Below are positions 1 to 5,524 of a stretch of 10,173 nt of DNA, piece after piece. Every line of letters begins with the position of its first letter. The stretch's first letter is position 1. Source of the stretch: Candidatus Brocadiaceae bacterium (GTDB taxonomy: Bacteria > Planctomycetota > Brocadiia > Brocadiales > Bathyanammoxibiaceae); assembly GCA_030018855.1 (NCBI GenBank), contig JASEHG010000057.1:1-10173 (forward strand), read 5' to 3'. The notes beneath the pieces were generated by a model. The model was not told the DNA's origin, did no database searches, and saw only the letters and a list, made by a program, of their open reading frames with translations. The position numbers and the translations under genes are program-made.

Positions 1-1
1 T

Positions 2-484
2 AATAGGGGCGTATTGCAATACGCCCCTACTAAACAGACCGAGATGTATCAAATGGCCTTAAACGACCTGAGGGGGCACCTGGAGAAAATTCCAGAAAAC
101 CCTGGCCTCATTGACCTAATCCTGGACGGGGACTACCTCTCCAGCCTCCCACAGTTAGCCGAAAGGACTGCCTCCCCATTCATAATAAACTACTGCCTTG
201 AATATCAGAAACTTATGGGTATCCTGTTCTCATGGAGGGCCAGTACAAAAGTAAGTGGGGGCGGGGTTACCCCACCCCTACCCGGGTATGAAAAAATGGC
301 AGAAGACACCCTCATGGAGAGACTTGAGGCCGCCAGGTCCTTTGTCTTCGGGCCTGAGAGGGTATTCGGATACCTCAAAGGGCTGGAGACCGAGACCCTT
401 AACCTGAGGTTGGCCATCGGAGGAAGACTCCAGGGTATACCCCCAGAGGACATCAACCGGAGACTGCATAAGGGTTATGTCTAA
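2..484 (+). CDS. atpC: V/A-type ATPase subunit C, 3' part (5' end outside window)
   Basis: This is the C-terminal part of the subunit (AC39/d family) that forms the socket between the central rotor stalk and the membrane ring. The frame is open from the first complete codon, so the gene starts before the window; the TTG at 14 lies inside a palindrome and is not a credible start. The recognisable family end is the stretch with FGPERVFGYLKGLETE, then LNLRLAIGGRLQGIPPEDIN, and a final RRLHKGYV. Two palindromic repeats are read through in frame: 4-29, encoding about NRGVLQYAPT, and 255-281, encoding about SGGGVTPPLP. Both peptides look foreign to the helical fold. The stop overlaps the atpF start by 8 bp, which indicates translational coupling within the ATPase operon. 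The family call is firm. The symbol follows archaeal-type naming and is not F-type AtpC. Confidence 0.85.
   Translation, partial: NRGVLQYAPTKQTEMYQMALNDLRGHLEKIPENPGLIDLILDGDYLSSLPQLAERTASPFIINYCLEYQKLMGILFSWRASTKVSGGGVTPPLPGYEKMAEDTLMERLEAARSFVFGPERVFGYLKGLETETLNLRLAIGGRLQGIPPEDINRRLHKGYV
4..29. repeat. Palindromic repeat, GTAGGGGC family, inside atpC
   Basis: A perfect 26-bp inverted repeat centred between 16 and 17, with ends TAGGGGC and GCCCCTA and an inner core GTATTGCAATAC. It belongs to the same family as the copies at 255-281, 639-667, 2738-2765 and 5029-5056. It is read through in the atpC frame without a stop. Confidence 0.9.
255..281. repeat. Diverged palindromic repeat inside atpC
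   Basis: A 27-bp inverted repeat with arms GTGGGGGCGGGGT and ACCCCACCCCTAC (two arm mismatches, one-base centre). The outer sequence is close to the GTAGGGGC...GCCCCTAC family. It encodes the glycine/proline-rich SGGGVTPPLP in subunit C, an unlikely sequence for this helical protein. Confidence 0.75.
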
Positions 485-824
485 TGTCGTAGCCATAGGG
501 TACAGAGACGACATCCTCACCTTCGGGGTATGGGGGATACGGCTTATGCCTATCGCCTCTGCCCATGAGCTTATACCTGCCCTTGACAGGGCAGTCCAGG
601 ACGCCACCCTCGCCCTCATAATCGTTAGCGAGGCCGTAGTAGGGGCAGGTTTGAAACCTGCCCCTACAGGTATCCTCAGTCCTTACATGGCCAGGAGTCA
701 CATCCCTATCCTCGTACTACCCACCCACCGGGGAAGCTACGGTACAGGTATCAGCGAGACGGCGGCCCTAATCAAGACGGCCATCGGGATAGACATACTG
801 GAGGGAACTACCGGAGGATTGTAA
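477..824 (+). CDS. atpF: V/A-type ATPase subunit F
   Basis: Subunit F is the small Rossmann-like protein that binds subunit D in the central rotor stalk of A/V-type ATPases. The N-terminus (VVAIGYRDDILTFGVWGIRL) matches the family pattern of a strand followed by a D-x-x-x-x-F-x-x-x-G-I motif. The core strand ATLALIIVSEA is also typical, as is IPILVLPTHRG, the counterpart of the usual P-x-I-x-x-I-P segment. At 115 residues it is slightly longer than the usual ~100. The excess matches residues 55-64 (VGAGLKPAPT), encoded by a palindromic repeat at 639-667 directly after the conserved SEA strand end. The ATG overlaps the atpC stop. The position between C and A is the standard operon order. The symbol is the archaeal-type name, not the F-type b subunit. 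Confidence 0.87.
   Translation: MSNVVAIGYRDDILTFGVWGIRLMPIASAHELIPALDRAVQDATLALIIVSEAVVGAGLKPAPTGILSPYMARSHIPILVLPTHRGSYGTGISETAALIKTAIGIDILEGTTGGL
639..667. repeat. Palindromic repeat inside atpF
   Basis: A 29-bp inverted repeat with perfect 14-bp arms (GTAGGGGCAGGTTT and its complement) around a single central G. It is translated in frame as VGAGLKPAP in subunit F. It shares its 8-bp ends with the copies in atpD and after atpA, but has a different, still self-complementary inner core. Confidence 0.93.
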
Positions 825-828
825 AATG

Positions 829-888
829 AAGATTGGAAATTCCAAATTTAATCCGCCTCAGGCGGATCAATTCCCAATTTTCAGTTTC
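829..888. repeat. Inverted 7-mer array around a palindromic core (atpF-atpA gap)
   Basis: Three 7-mers on the left (AAGATTG at 829, GAAATTC at 836, CAAATTT at 843) face three on the right (CAATTCC at 868, CAATTTT at 875, CAGTTTC at 882). The right set read in reverse complement resembles the left. The centre is the perfect 17-bp palindrome ATCCGCCTCAGGCGGAT at 851-867. The 7-bp step and inverted layout match the arrays at 4345-4773, 7981-8047 and 9799-9890. Confidence 0.7.
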
Positions 889-901
889 AAAGCCGCCCCT
901 T

Positions 902-934
902 ACCACCAAGTGGTTACTCTTGCAGTGCAAGAGT
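902..934. repeat. Two adjacent small hairpins before atpA
   Basis: ACCAC/GTGGT arms (902-906 and 910-914) are followed directly by ACTCTTGC/GCAAGAGT arms (916-923 and 927-934) with a 3-base loop. There is no T-run after them, so a terminator is unlikely. They may affect translation of atpA, which starts 28 bp downstream with a weak ribosome binding site, or be further repeat debris. Confidence 0.55.
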
Positions 935-962
935 CAGAAATTTATCATGCCCGGATAACGAT

Positions 963-2738
963 ATGACGGAAGGTACAACCAAGTCTGAAGGGGTAATTAC
1001 AAGGGTAGCCGGCCCCCTGGTGGTGGCCAATGGCCTGGCGGGGACAAAGATATTTGATATGGTCCGGGTGGGCCGCCTGAGACTCCTGGGGGAGGTCATA
1101 GAAATCCGGGGGGCGAACTATTCCATACAGGTCTACGAGGAGACGGAAGGGATAGGCCCCGGACAGCCCGTTTATCCCTCAGGCGAACCCCTGAGCGTGG
1201 AACTGGGTCCAGGGCTCATCGGCGCCATCTTTGACGGTATCCAGAGGCCACTGGATGTAATCAATGCCCGCATGGGACCCTATATAGTCAAGGGGGCCGG
1301 GTATCCACCCCTATCCAGGGACAAAAAATGGCACTTCCAGCCCACCGCAAAGGAGGGGGGCAGGGTAGCTCCGGGCGACGTCCTCGGTACGATCAGGGAG
1401 TCTCCCCTGGTAGAGCACAGGGTCATGGTACCCCTCGGGGTGGAAGGGGAGTTGACTTATATTGAGGAAAAGGAGGCCACACTGGAGGAGGTCATCGCAA
1501 GGCTCCGTCCTGAGCGTAGCGAAGGAACTGAACATGAGATTACCCTCCTACATAGATGGCCGGTAAGACAACCCAGGCCAACCTACAAGAAACTCCCACC
1601 TGATGAACCCCTAGTAACGGGGCAGAGGATACTTGATACCCTGTTCCCGGTGGTAAAGGGAGGTACTGCCTGCGTACCAGGGCCTTTCGGAAGCGGCAAG
1701 ACGGTGATTCAACAACAACTGGCCAAGTGGGCGGATGCCGATATTATCGTCTATGTGGGCTGTGGAGAGAGGGGCAATGAGATGGCCGACGTGCTCTTAT
1801 CCTTCCCTGAACTAAAAGACCCCAGGAGCGGGCGCCCCTTGATGGAGAGGACGGTCCTTGTGGCCAACACCTCCAATATGCCCGTGGCGGCCAGGGAGGC
1901 CTCCATATTTACTGGCATCACCATAGCAGAGTACTACAGGGACATGGGCTACCACGTAGCCCTCATGGCCGATTCAACCAGCCGCTGGGCAGAGGCCATG
2001 AGGGAAATCTCAGGGCGTCTTGAAGAGATGCCCGGGGAGGAGGGATTCCCCCCCTATCTGGGCAGCCGCCTCGCCACCTTCTATGAGAGGGCAGGGAACA
2101 TCCTCTGTCTGGGCTCCGAGGGTCGTAAAGGGACACTGAGCGTCATTGGTTCGGTCTCCCCGCCTGGTGGGGACCTCTCCGAGCCAGTTACCCAGGCCAC
2201 CCTGCGGGTAGTCAAGGTCTTCTGGAGCCTGGACGACAGACTGGCCTCCCAGAGACACTTCCCGGCAGTGAACTGGCTTACCAGTTATTCGCTCTACCAG
2301 CCCGTGGTGGACGAGTACGCCGGGAAGAGGATTGCCGCAGGATGGAGGGAAAACCGCAGAGAGGCCCTCAGGATATTGCAAAGGGAATCGGAACTGGAGG
2401 AACTGGTGAGGTTGGTGGGCATAGAGGCCCTCTCTCCTGAAGACAGGCTCATCATGGAAGTGGCCAGGATGATTAGAGAGGACTTCCTGCACCAGAACGC
2501 CTATCACGAGGTGGACACCTACACGCCCATGGAAAAACAATACTCCCTCCTGGAGGTAGTCCTTAGATTTTACACCCAGGCCCAGGAGGCCTTGCGACGC
2601 GGAATAGAACTGGACAGGATAATTGACCTCCCCGTGAGGGAAGAGATAGCCAAACTCAGGTATATCCCCGTTACCCAGAAAGAGGTCTTCCAGGGCGTAT
2701 TGGACCGGATTAACGAGGAGTTGTCATTGCAAACGTAG
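963..2738 (+). CDS. atpA: V/A-type ATPase catalytic subunit A
   Basis: Catalytic nucleotide-binding subunit of the A3B3 headpiece; it hydrolyses or makes ATP, coupled to ion transport across the membrane. At 591 residues it has the normal length. In order: an N-terminal beta-barrel (about 10-75), the A-specific non-homologous region (about 115-195), then the motif RWPVRQPRP. The P-loop GPFGSGKT is at 240-247 (Lys246), the catalytic glutamate motif GCGERGNE has Glu269, and Walker B VALMADSTSRW is near 332-342. A YLGSRLATFYERAG stretch and the helical C-terminal domain follow. Residues 182-188 (RPERSEG) are encoded by a widespread interspersed repeat at 1507-1526, inside the variable bulge region. 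The ATG at 963 has only a weak Shine-Dalgarno sequence but matches the expected N-terminus. The stop TAG is followed at once by a second in-frame TAG belonging to the palindrome at 2738-2765. Confidence 0.97.
   Translation: MTEGTTKSEGVITRVAGPLVVANGLAGTKIFDMVRVGRLRLLGEVIEIRGANYSIQVYEETEGIGPGQPVYPSGEPLSVELGPGLIGAIFDGIQRPLDVINARMGPYIVKGAGYPPLSRDKKWHFQPTAKEGGRVAPGDVLGTIRESPLVEHRVMVPLGVEGELTYIEEKEATLEEVIARLRPERSEGTEHEITLLHRWPVRQPRPTYKKLPPDEPLVTGQRILDTLFPVVKGGTACVPGPFGSGKTVIQQQLAKWADADIIVYVGCGERGNEMADVLLSFPELKDPRSGRPLMERTVLVANTSNMPVAAREASIFTGITIAEYYRDMGYHVALMADSTSRWAEAMREISGRLEEMPGEEGFPPYLGSRLATFYERAGNILCLGSEGRKGTLSVIGSVSPPGGDLSEPVTQATLRVVKVFWSLDDRLASQRHFPAVNWLTSYSLYQPVVDEYAGKRIAAGWRENRREALRILQRESELEELVRLVGIEALSPEDRLIMEVARMIREDFLHQNAYHEVDTYTPMEKQYSLLEVVLRFYTQAQEALRRGIELDRIIDLPVREEIAKLRYIPVTQKEVFQGVLDRINEELSLQT
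1507..1526 (+). repeat. Interspersed repeat CCTGAGCGTAGCGAAGG inside atpA
   Basis: The core CCTGAGCGTAGCGAAGG (1509-1525) resembles a short repeat I recall as scattered through many environmental bacterial genomes, often with the encoded peptide PERSEG. Here it is in frame and adds roughly three residues relative to remembered subunit A sequences, just before the HRWPVR motif. The family assignment is from memory. Confidence 0.6.
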
Positions 2739-2771
2739 TAGGGGCAATTCATGAATTGCCCCTACTTTTTT
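2738..2771. repeat. Perfect 28-bp palindrome plus T-run at the atpA stop
   Basis: Positions 2738-2765 form a perfect palindrome with GTAGGGGC...GCCCCTAC ends and an AATTCATGAATT centre, the same family as the copies in atpC, atpF and atpD. Six T residues follow (2766-2771), so the RNA form resembles an intrinsic terminator although it sits in mid-operon. The first base of the repeat is the last base of the atpA stop codon. It could act as a partial terminator or RNA-processing site between A and B; this is inference. Confidence 0.9.
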
Positions 2772-2796
2772 GGAGGAGGGAGTAGGGAATAGGCAG

Positions 2797-2851
2797 GTAG
2801 CCGCAGGTCATGCCTGAGGCAGATCCGCCTCTGGCGTGACTTTAGCCTGCG
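2797..2851. repeat. Nested palindromes: one repeat inserted in another
   Basis: The outer sequence GTAGCCGCAGG (2797-2807) continues as CTTTAGCCTGCG (2840-2851) after a 32-bp interruption (2808-2839). Joining the two pieces gives a perfect palindrome, CGCAGGCTTTAGCCTGCG. The interruption is itself an inverted repeat with a few mismatches: it starts TCATGCCTGAGGC and ends GCCTCTGGCGTGA. Confidence 0.8.
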
Positions 2852-2859
2852 AGTATTAA

Positions 2860-2882
2860 CGCAACCTAAAGGTTGCGACTAC
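2860..2882. repeat. Palindrome CGCAACCTAAAGGTTGCG upstream of atpB
   Basis: A perfect 18-bp inverted repeat at 2860-2877 followed by ACTAC. It matches the reverse complement of the outer palindrome at 2797-2851 in its plan: CGCA, two variable bases, CTAAAG, two complementary bases, TGCG, R, CTAC. The paired variable bases differ in a compensatory way. The two copies face each other 8 bp apart. Confidence 0.82.
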
Positions 2883-2885
2883 TTC

Positions 2886-2890
2886 GGAGG
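2886..2890 (+). promoter_or_regulatory. Shine-Dalgarno of atpB, supporting the TTG start at 2900
   Basis: GGAGG lies 9 bases before TTG 2900. The upstream in-frame TTG at 2873 lies inside the palindrome at 2860-2877, before this site, and would add nine non-conserved arginine-rich residues. The family N-terminus, R/K-E-Y-x-T-V, follows directly from 2900. Confidence 0.65.
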
Positions 2891-2899
2891 ATAGCCCGA

Positions 2900-4324
2900 T
2901 TGACCTATAGAGAATACCTTACCGTAAAGGACGTGTTTGGCATAAAGGACGTCTTTGGCCCTCTCGTAATTGTGGAAGGGGTAGAGGGGGTTACCTACGG
3001 GGAGTTGACCGAGGTAAGACTACCCACGGGAGATATACGTAGGGGAAGGGTGCTGGAGATATCGGATTCCGCCGTGCTGGTACAGGTCTTTGAGGGCACC
3101 CTCGGCATCGGGAGGGACAACGTCAGGGTCAGGTTCCTGGGGAAGGGGCAGGAGATACAGGTCTCCAGGGACATACTCGGCAGGGTCTTTGATGGAGAAG
3201 GGCGGGTGGCCGACGGGGGACCACCCATAATCCCGGAAAAGAGACTCAACATAAACGGCAGCCCTATTAACCCCTATGCGAGGGATTACCCCAACGAATT
3301 TATCCAGACAGGCATATCTACCATAGACGGGCTTAATACCCTGGTAAGGGGGCAGAAGCTCCCCATCTTCTCAGGCGCCGGCCTGCCCCATGCGAGACTC
3401 GCCGCCCAGATAGCCCGCCAGGCCCGTCTCCTCTCTACGGGACAGGAGCAGGCATCCGGCGGTACTGAGGCCTTCGCCGTGGTCTTTGCCGCCATGGGCA
3501 TCACCTTTGAGGAGGCCGATTACTTTATCTCGGAATTCCGCCAGACAGGCGCCATGGAGAGGGCCGTAGTATTCGTTAACCTGGCAGAAGACCCACCGAT
3601 AGAACGCCTGGCCGTGCCCAGGATGGCCCTTACTGCGGCCGAGTACCTGGCCTTTGAACTGGACATGCACGTCCTGGTAATCCTTACGGACATGACCAAC
3701 TACAGCGAGGCCCTCAGAGAGGTCTCCGCCGCCAGGAGGGAGGTCCCCGGCAGGAGGGGTTACCCGGGTTACCTCTATACTGACCTGGCCACTATCTATG
3801 AGAGGGCCGGCCGCCTGAAGGGCAAAAAGGGCTCCATCACCCAGATACCTATCCTCACCATGCCAGAAGATGACAAGACACACCCTGTCCCTGACCTTAC
3901 GGGATACATCACCGAAGGCCAGCTAATCCTCAGCCGCACCCTCTACAACCAGGGCATATCGCCGCCGGTGGACATCCTGCCCTCCCTCTCACGCCTGAAG
4001 GATAAGGGGATAGGGAGAGGCAAGACCAGGGAGGACCATGCGGATGTATCTAACCAACTGTATGCCGCCTATGCCCGAGGCAAGAGTGCCAAAGAGCTGG
4101 CCGTCATCCTGGGGGAGGGTGCCCTCAGCCCCACAGACCGCCTCTACGTAGAGTTTTCGGACCGCTTTGACAGGGAGTTCGTCCAGCAGGGGGAGGGAGA
4201 AAACAGGGGCATAGAGGAGACCCTGGACATAGGCTGGAGACTACTGGGCATACTCCCCAGAAAGGAACTCAAGAGGATTAGACCGGAGTATCTGGATAAG
4301 TACTACAAACGGGTATCACAGTAG
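2900..4324 (+). CDS. atpB: V/A-type ATPase regulatory subunit B
   Basis: Non-catalytic nucleotide-binding subunit that alternates with A in the headpiece. With the TTG start at 2900 it has 474 residues, normal for the family. The N-terminus is TYREYLTVKDVFG, then GPLVIVEGVEGVTYGEL. In place of a working P-loop it has IFSGAGLPHARLAAQIARQ (about 156-174), the typical B-subunit replacement. Further family hallmarks are FVNLAEDPPIERL, HVLVILTDMTNYSEALREVS and GYPGYLYTDLATIYERAG. An 18-bp tandem duplication (2924-2959) gives VKDVFG followed by IKDVFG, where homologues have one such unit before the conserved GPL. The gene is separated from atpA by about 160 bp filled with palindromic repeats, unlike the tight C-F junction, and is followed closely by the S23-type ORF. 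Confidence 0.96.
   Translation: MTYREYLTVKDVFGIKDVFGPLVIVEGVEGVTYGELTEVRLPTGDIRRGRVLEISDSAVLVQVFEGTLGIGRDNVRVRFLGKGQEIQVSRDILGRVFDGEGRVADGGPPIIPEKRLNINGSPINPYARDYPNEFIQTGISTIDGLNTLVRGQKLPIFSGAGLPHARLAAQIARQARLLSTGQEQASGGTEAFAVVFAAMGITFEEADYFISEFRQTGAMERAVVFVNLAEDPPIERLAVPRMALTAAEYLAFELDMHVLVILTDMTNYSEALREVSAARREVPGRRGYPGYLYTDLATIYERAGRLKGKKGSITQIPILTMPEDDKTHPVPDLTGYITEGQLILSRTLYNQGISPPVDILPSLSRLKDKGIGRGKTREDHADVSNQLYAAYARGKSAKELAVILGEGALSPTDRLYVEFSDRFDREFVQQGEGENRGIEETLDIGWRLLGILPRKELKRIRPEYLDKYYKRVSQ
2924..2959 (+). repeat. 18-bp tandem duplication near the atpB start
   Basis: The units 2924-2941 and 2942-2959 agree at 16 of 18 positions and encode VKDVFG and IKDVFG. The two differences are the first base of the Val/Ile codon and a silent third base in the second Val codon. 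Confidence 0.85.
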
Positions 4325-4337
4325 AAAAGGAACGGAT

Positions 4338-4742
4338 ATGAAAGTTGTCAGTGGTCAGTCTTCAGTCGTCAGTGATGGGTACGGGTTTGAAAAGTTAATA
4401 GTTTGGCAAAGGTCTATGGAATTTTGCGAGCATGTGTACAAGACAACCAAGAATTTTCCAAAAGAGGAATTGTTCGGATTGACCTCACAATTAAAACGGG
4501 CTTCTTACTCAATCCCACTGAATATTGCAGAAGGAAGTGCTTCAATATCCAGGAGAGAGTTCAGATATTTTCTCCAGATCGCCCTCCGTTCCCAATACGA
4601 ATGTATCACCCTTTTGAAACTCTCCATTAGACTGAATTTTCTTAATAAAGATGACTATTCGGAATTGTTCAAAAAGTGTAATGTGGTGGGTAGATTGCTG
4701 AATGCCCTTGTAAAATCCCAAAGAAAGACCCCTAACAACTGA
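4338..4742 (+). CDS. Four-helix-bundle protein, S23 / 23S rRNA intervening-sequence protein family
   Basis: A small four-helix-bundle protein of the family first found in intervening sequences of bacterial 23S rRNA and related in fold to the accessory Avd protein of diversity-generating retroelements; its biochemical role is not established. The family signature is clear: FEKLIVWQRSMEF (17-29), FPKEELFGLTSQLKRASYSI (40-59), then PLNIAEGSASISRREFRYFL and the helix with LRSQYECITLL. At 134 residues it is a little long because about 14 N-terminal residues (KVVSGQSSVVSDG) come from the left 7-mer array; the stop TGA is in the right array. The start ATG has AAAAGG 7 bases upstream, and no later in-frame start precedes the conserved region. 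It is visibly more AT-rich than the ATPase genes around it and is no ATPase subunit, so it most likely arrived with the flanking repeats. Confidence 0.88.
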   Translation: MKVVSGQSSVVSDGYGFEKLIVWQRSMEFCEHVYKTTKNFPKEELFGLTSQLKRASYSIPLNIAEGSASISRREFRYFLQIALRSQYECITLLKLSIRLNFLNKDDYSELFKKCNVVGRLLNALVKSQRKTPNN

Positions 4743-4773
4743 TAACTGACAACGGACAACTGATAACTGAAGG
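4345..4773 (+). mobile_element. Candidate mobile element: S23 ORF between inverted 7-mer arrays
   Basis: On the left, four 7-mers run from 4345 to 4372 with consensus TNGTCAG. On the right, six run from 4732 to 4773 with consensus CTGAYAA (for example CTGACAA at 4746, the exact complement of TTGTCAG at 4345). The arrays form imperfect terminal inverted repeats around the S23-type gene and split subunit B from D. There is no transposase. Exact outer ends and target duplication cannot be determined without an empty site. Confidence 0.65.
4769..4773 (+). promoter_or_regulatory. Ribosome binding site of atpD inside the last 7-mer
   Basis: GAAGG lies 6 bases before the GTG start of atpD at 4780 and is part of the final 7-mer CTGAAGG of the right array, so the repeat supplies the translation signal of the ATPase gene. 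Confidence 0.6.
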
Positions 4774-4779
4774 TAATAG

Positions 4780-5418
4780 GTGAGACTAAAGGTTAATCCC
4801 AACCGCATGGAACTACTCAGGCTCCGAAGGCGGTACGCCCTTGCCCTGAGGGGACACAAGATGATTAAGGACAAGCTGGATGGCCTGGTAAAGGAGTTCT
4901 TGCCCCTGGCCAGACAGTACCGGGACGCCAGGGTCTCGGTAGACAGGGAATTACCCCAACTCCTCAGGCCCTTCTTGTTGGCCAGGATGGGTTCCCCCAG
5001 GGGGGTCGTTGAGACGGCCCTGGAGCAGGTAGGGGCACGTTGCAACGTGCCCCTACAAATTACTACTACCCGCTGGCGGATACTGAACGTGGTCCTCACG
5101 CGACTGGAGGCAAAACTCCCGCCTGCGGCAGGCTACAGCCTCCTGGATACCCCCGGGGAACTGGATACGGCGATAGTAGCCCTGAGGAATTACCTGAATA
5201 AAATCCTAACACTCGCCGAGCTGGAGCACGCCGTCAGACTCCTTGCCAGGGAGGTGGAGGAAACCAGGCGGAGGGTTAATGCCCTGGAATACATCCTCCT
5301 GCCAGAACTCAGGGAGACGATAAAATTCATCAAGGCCAAGCTGGACGAGGCAGAACGCTTTCATATATCCAGATTGATGAAGATAAAGGAGATGTTCGGG
5401 GCTAAAAGGGGGCTGTAG
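4780..5418 (+). CDS. atpD: V/A-type ATPase subunit D
   Basis: Central rotor shaft subunit, a long coiled coil that turns inside the A3B3 head. The GTG start gives RLKVNPNRMELLRLRRRYAL and GHKMIKDKLDGLVKEF, the family N-terminal helix. The C-terminal helix, with LAREVEETRRRVNALEYILL and then PELRETIKFIKAKLDEAERF, is equally typical. At 212 residues it has about normal length. Residues 84-93 (VGARCNVPLQ) are encoded by a perfect palindromic repeat at 5029-5056, placed in the middle domain between the two long helices, where a loop extension is likely tolerated. A 13-bp palindrome (GCCTGCGGCAGGC, 5121-5133) encodes PAAG shortly after. It is last of the ATPase genes here; subunits E, I and K are not in the window and presumably lie upstream. 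Confidence 0.95.
   Translation: MRLKVNPNRMELLRLRRRYALALRGHKMIKDKLDGLVKEFLPLARQYRDARVSVDRELPQLLRPFLLARMGSPRGVVETALEQVGARCNVPLQITTTRWRILNVVLTRLEAKLPPAAGYSLLDTPGELDTAIVALRNYLNKILTLAELEHAVRLLAREVEETRRRVNALEYILLPELRETIKFIKAKLDEAERFHISRLMKIKEMFGAKRGL
5029..5056. repeat. Perfect 28-bp palindromic repeat inside atpD
   Basis: Perfect inverted repeat with ends GTAGGGGC...GCCCCTAC and centre ACGTTGCAACGT. It is read in the same frame (GTA GGG GCA) as the copy in atpF. Confidence 0.95.
5121..5133. repeat. Small palindrome GCCTGCGGCAGGC inside atpD
   Basis: Two 6-bp arms around one G, encoding PAAG. The sequence GCCTGCGGC...CTAC resembles part of the CGCAGGCTAAAG palindrome family upstream of atpB, but at this length chance is possible. 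Confidence 0.35.
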
Positions 5419-5524
5419 ATGCAGAAAGATTTTAAAAATGCCCTACCTTTTTAAGAAATATTTGATATTATGGAGTAGTGATAAATTACGGATGTCTTAT
5501 TGCATATAGAAGGAGAAAGCAAAG

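Noticed and set aside
14..16. TTG as start codon of the subunit C gene
   Set aside because: The frame is open to the window edge and the protein lacks the family's N-terminal half. The TTG is in a palindrome with no ribosome binding site.
2873..2875. TTG at 2873 as start of atpB
   Set aside because: It lies in the palindrome at 2860-2877 and adds non-conserved residues. TTG 2900 has GGAGG at proper spacing and begins at the conserved N-terminus.
3371..3883. Long antisense ORF opposite atpB, and similar ones opposite atpA and the ROK kinase gene
   Set aside because: These are by-products of biased codon use in conserved genes; their translations resemble no family I recognise.
4403..4630. 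Second ORF overlapping the S23-type gene in another frame
   Set aside because: It has no recognisable motif and no ribosome binding site, while the other frame encodes a clear S23-family protein throughout.
1..5056. CRISPR array suggested by repeated GTAGGGGC palindromes
   Set aside because: Copies are hundreds to thousands of bases apart, have different centres, and lie mostly inside genes. There are no regular spacers and no cas genes.
5419..5460. Terminator after atpD (A-rich stretch, then a T-run near 5448-5452)
   Set aside because: The only pairing is five A with five T around a 9-base loop, with no GC stem, so it is too weak to call.
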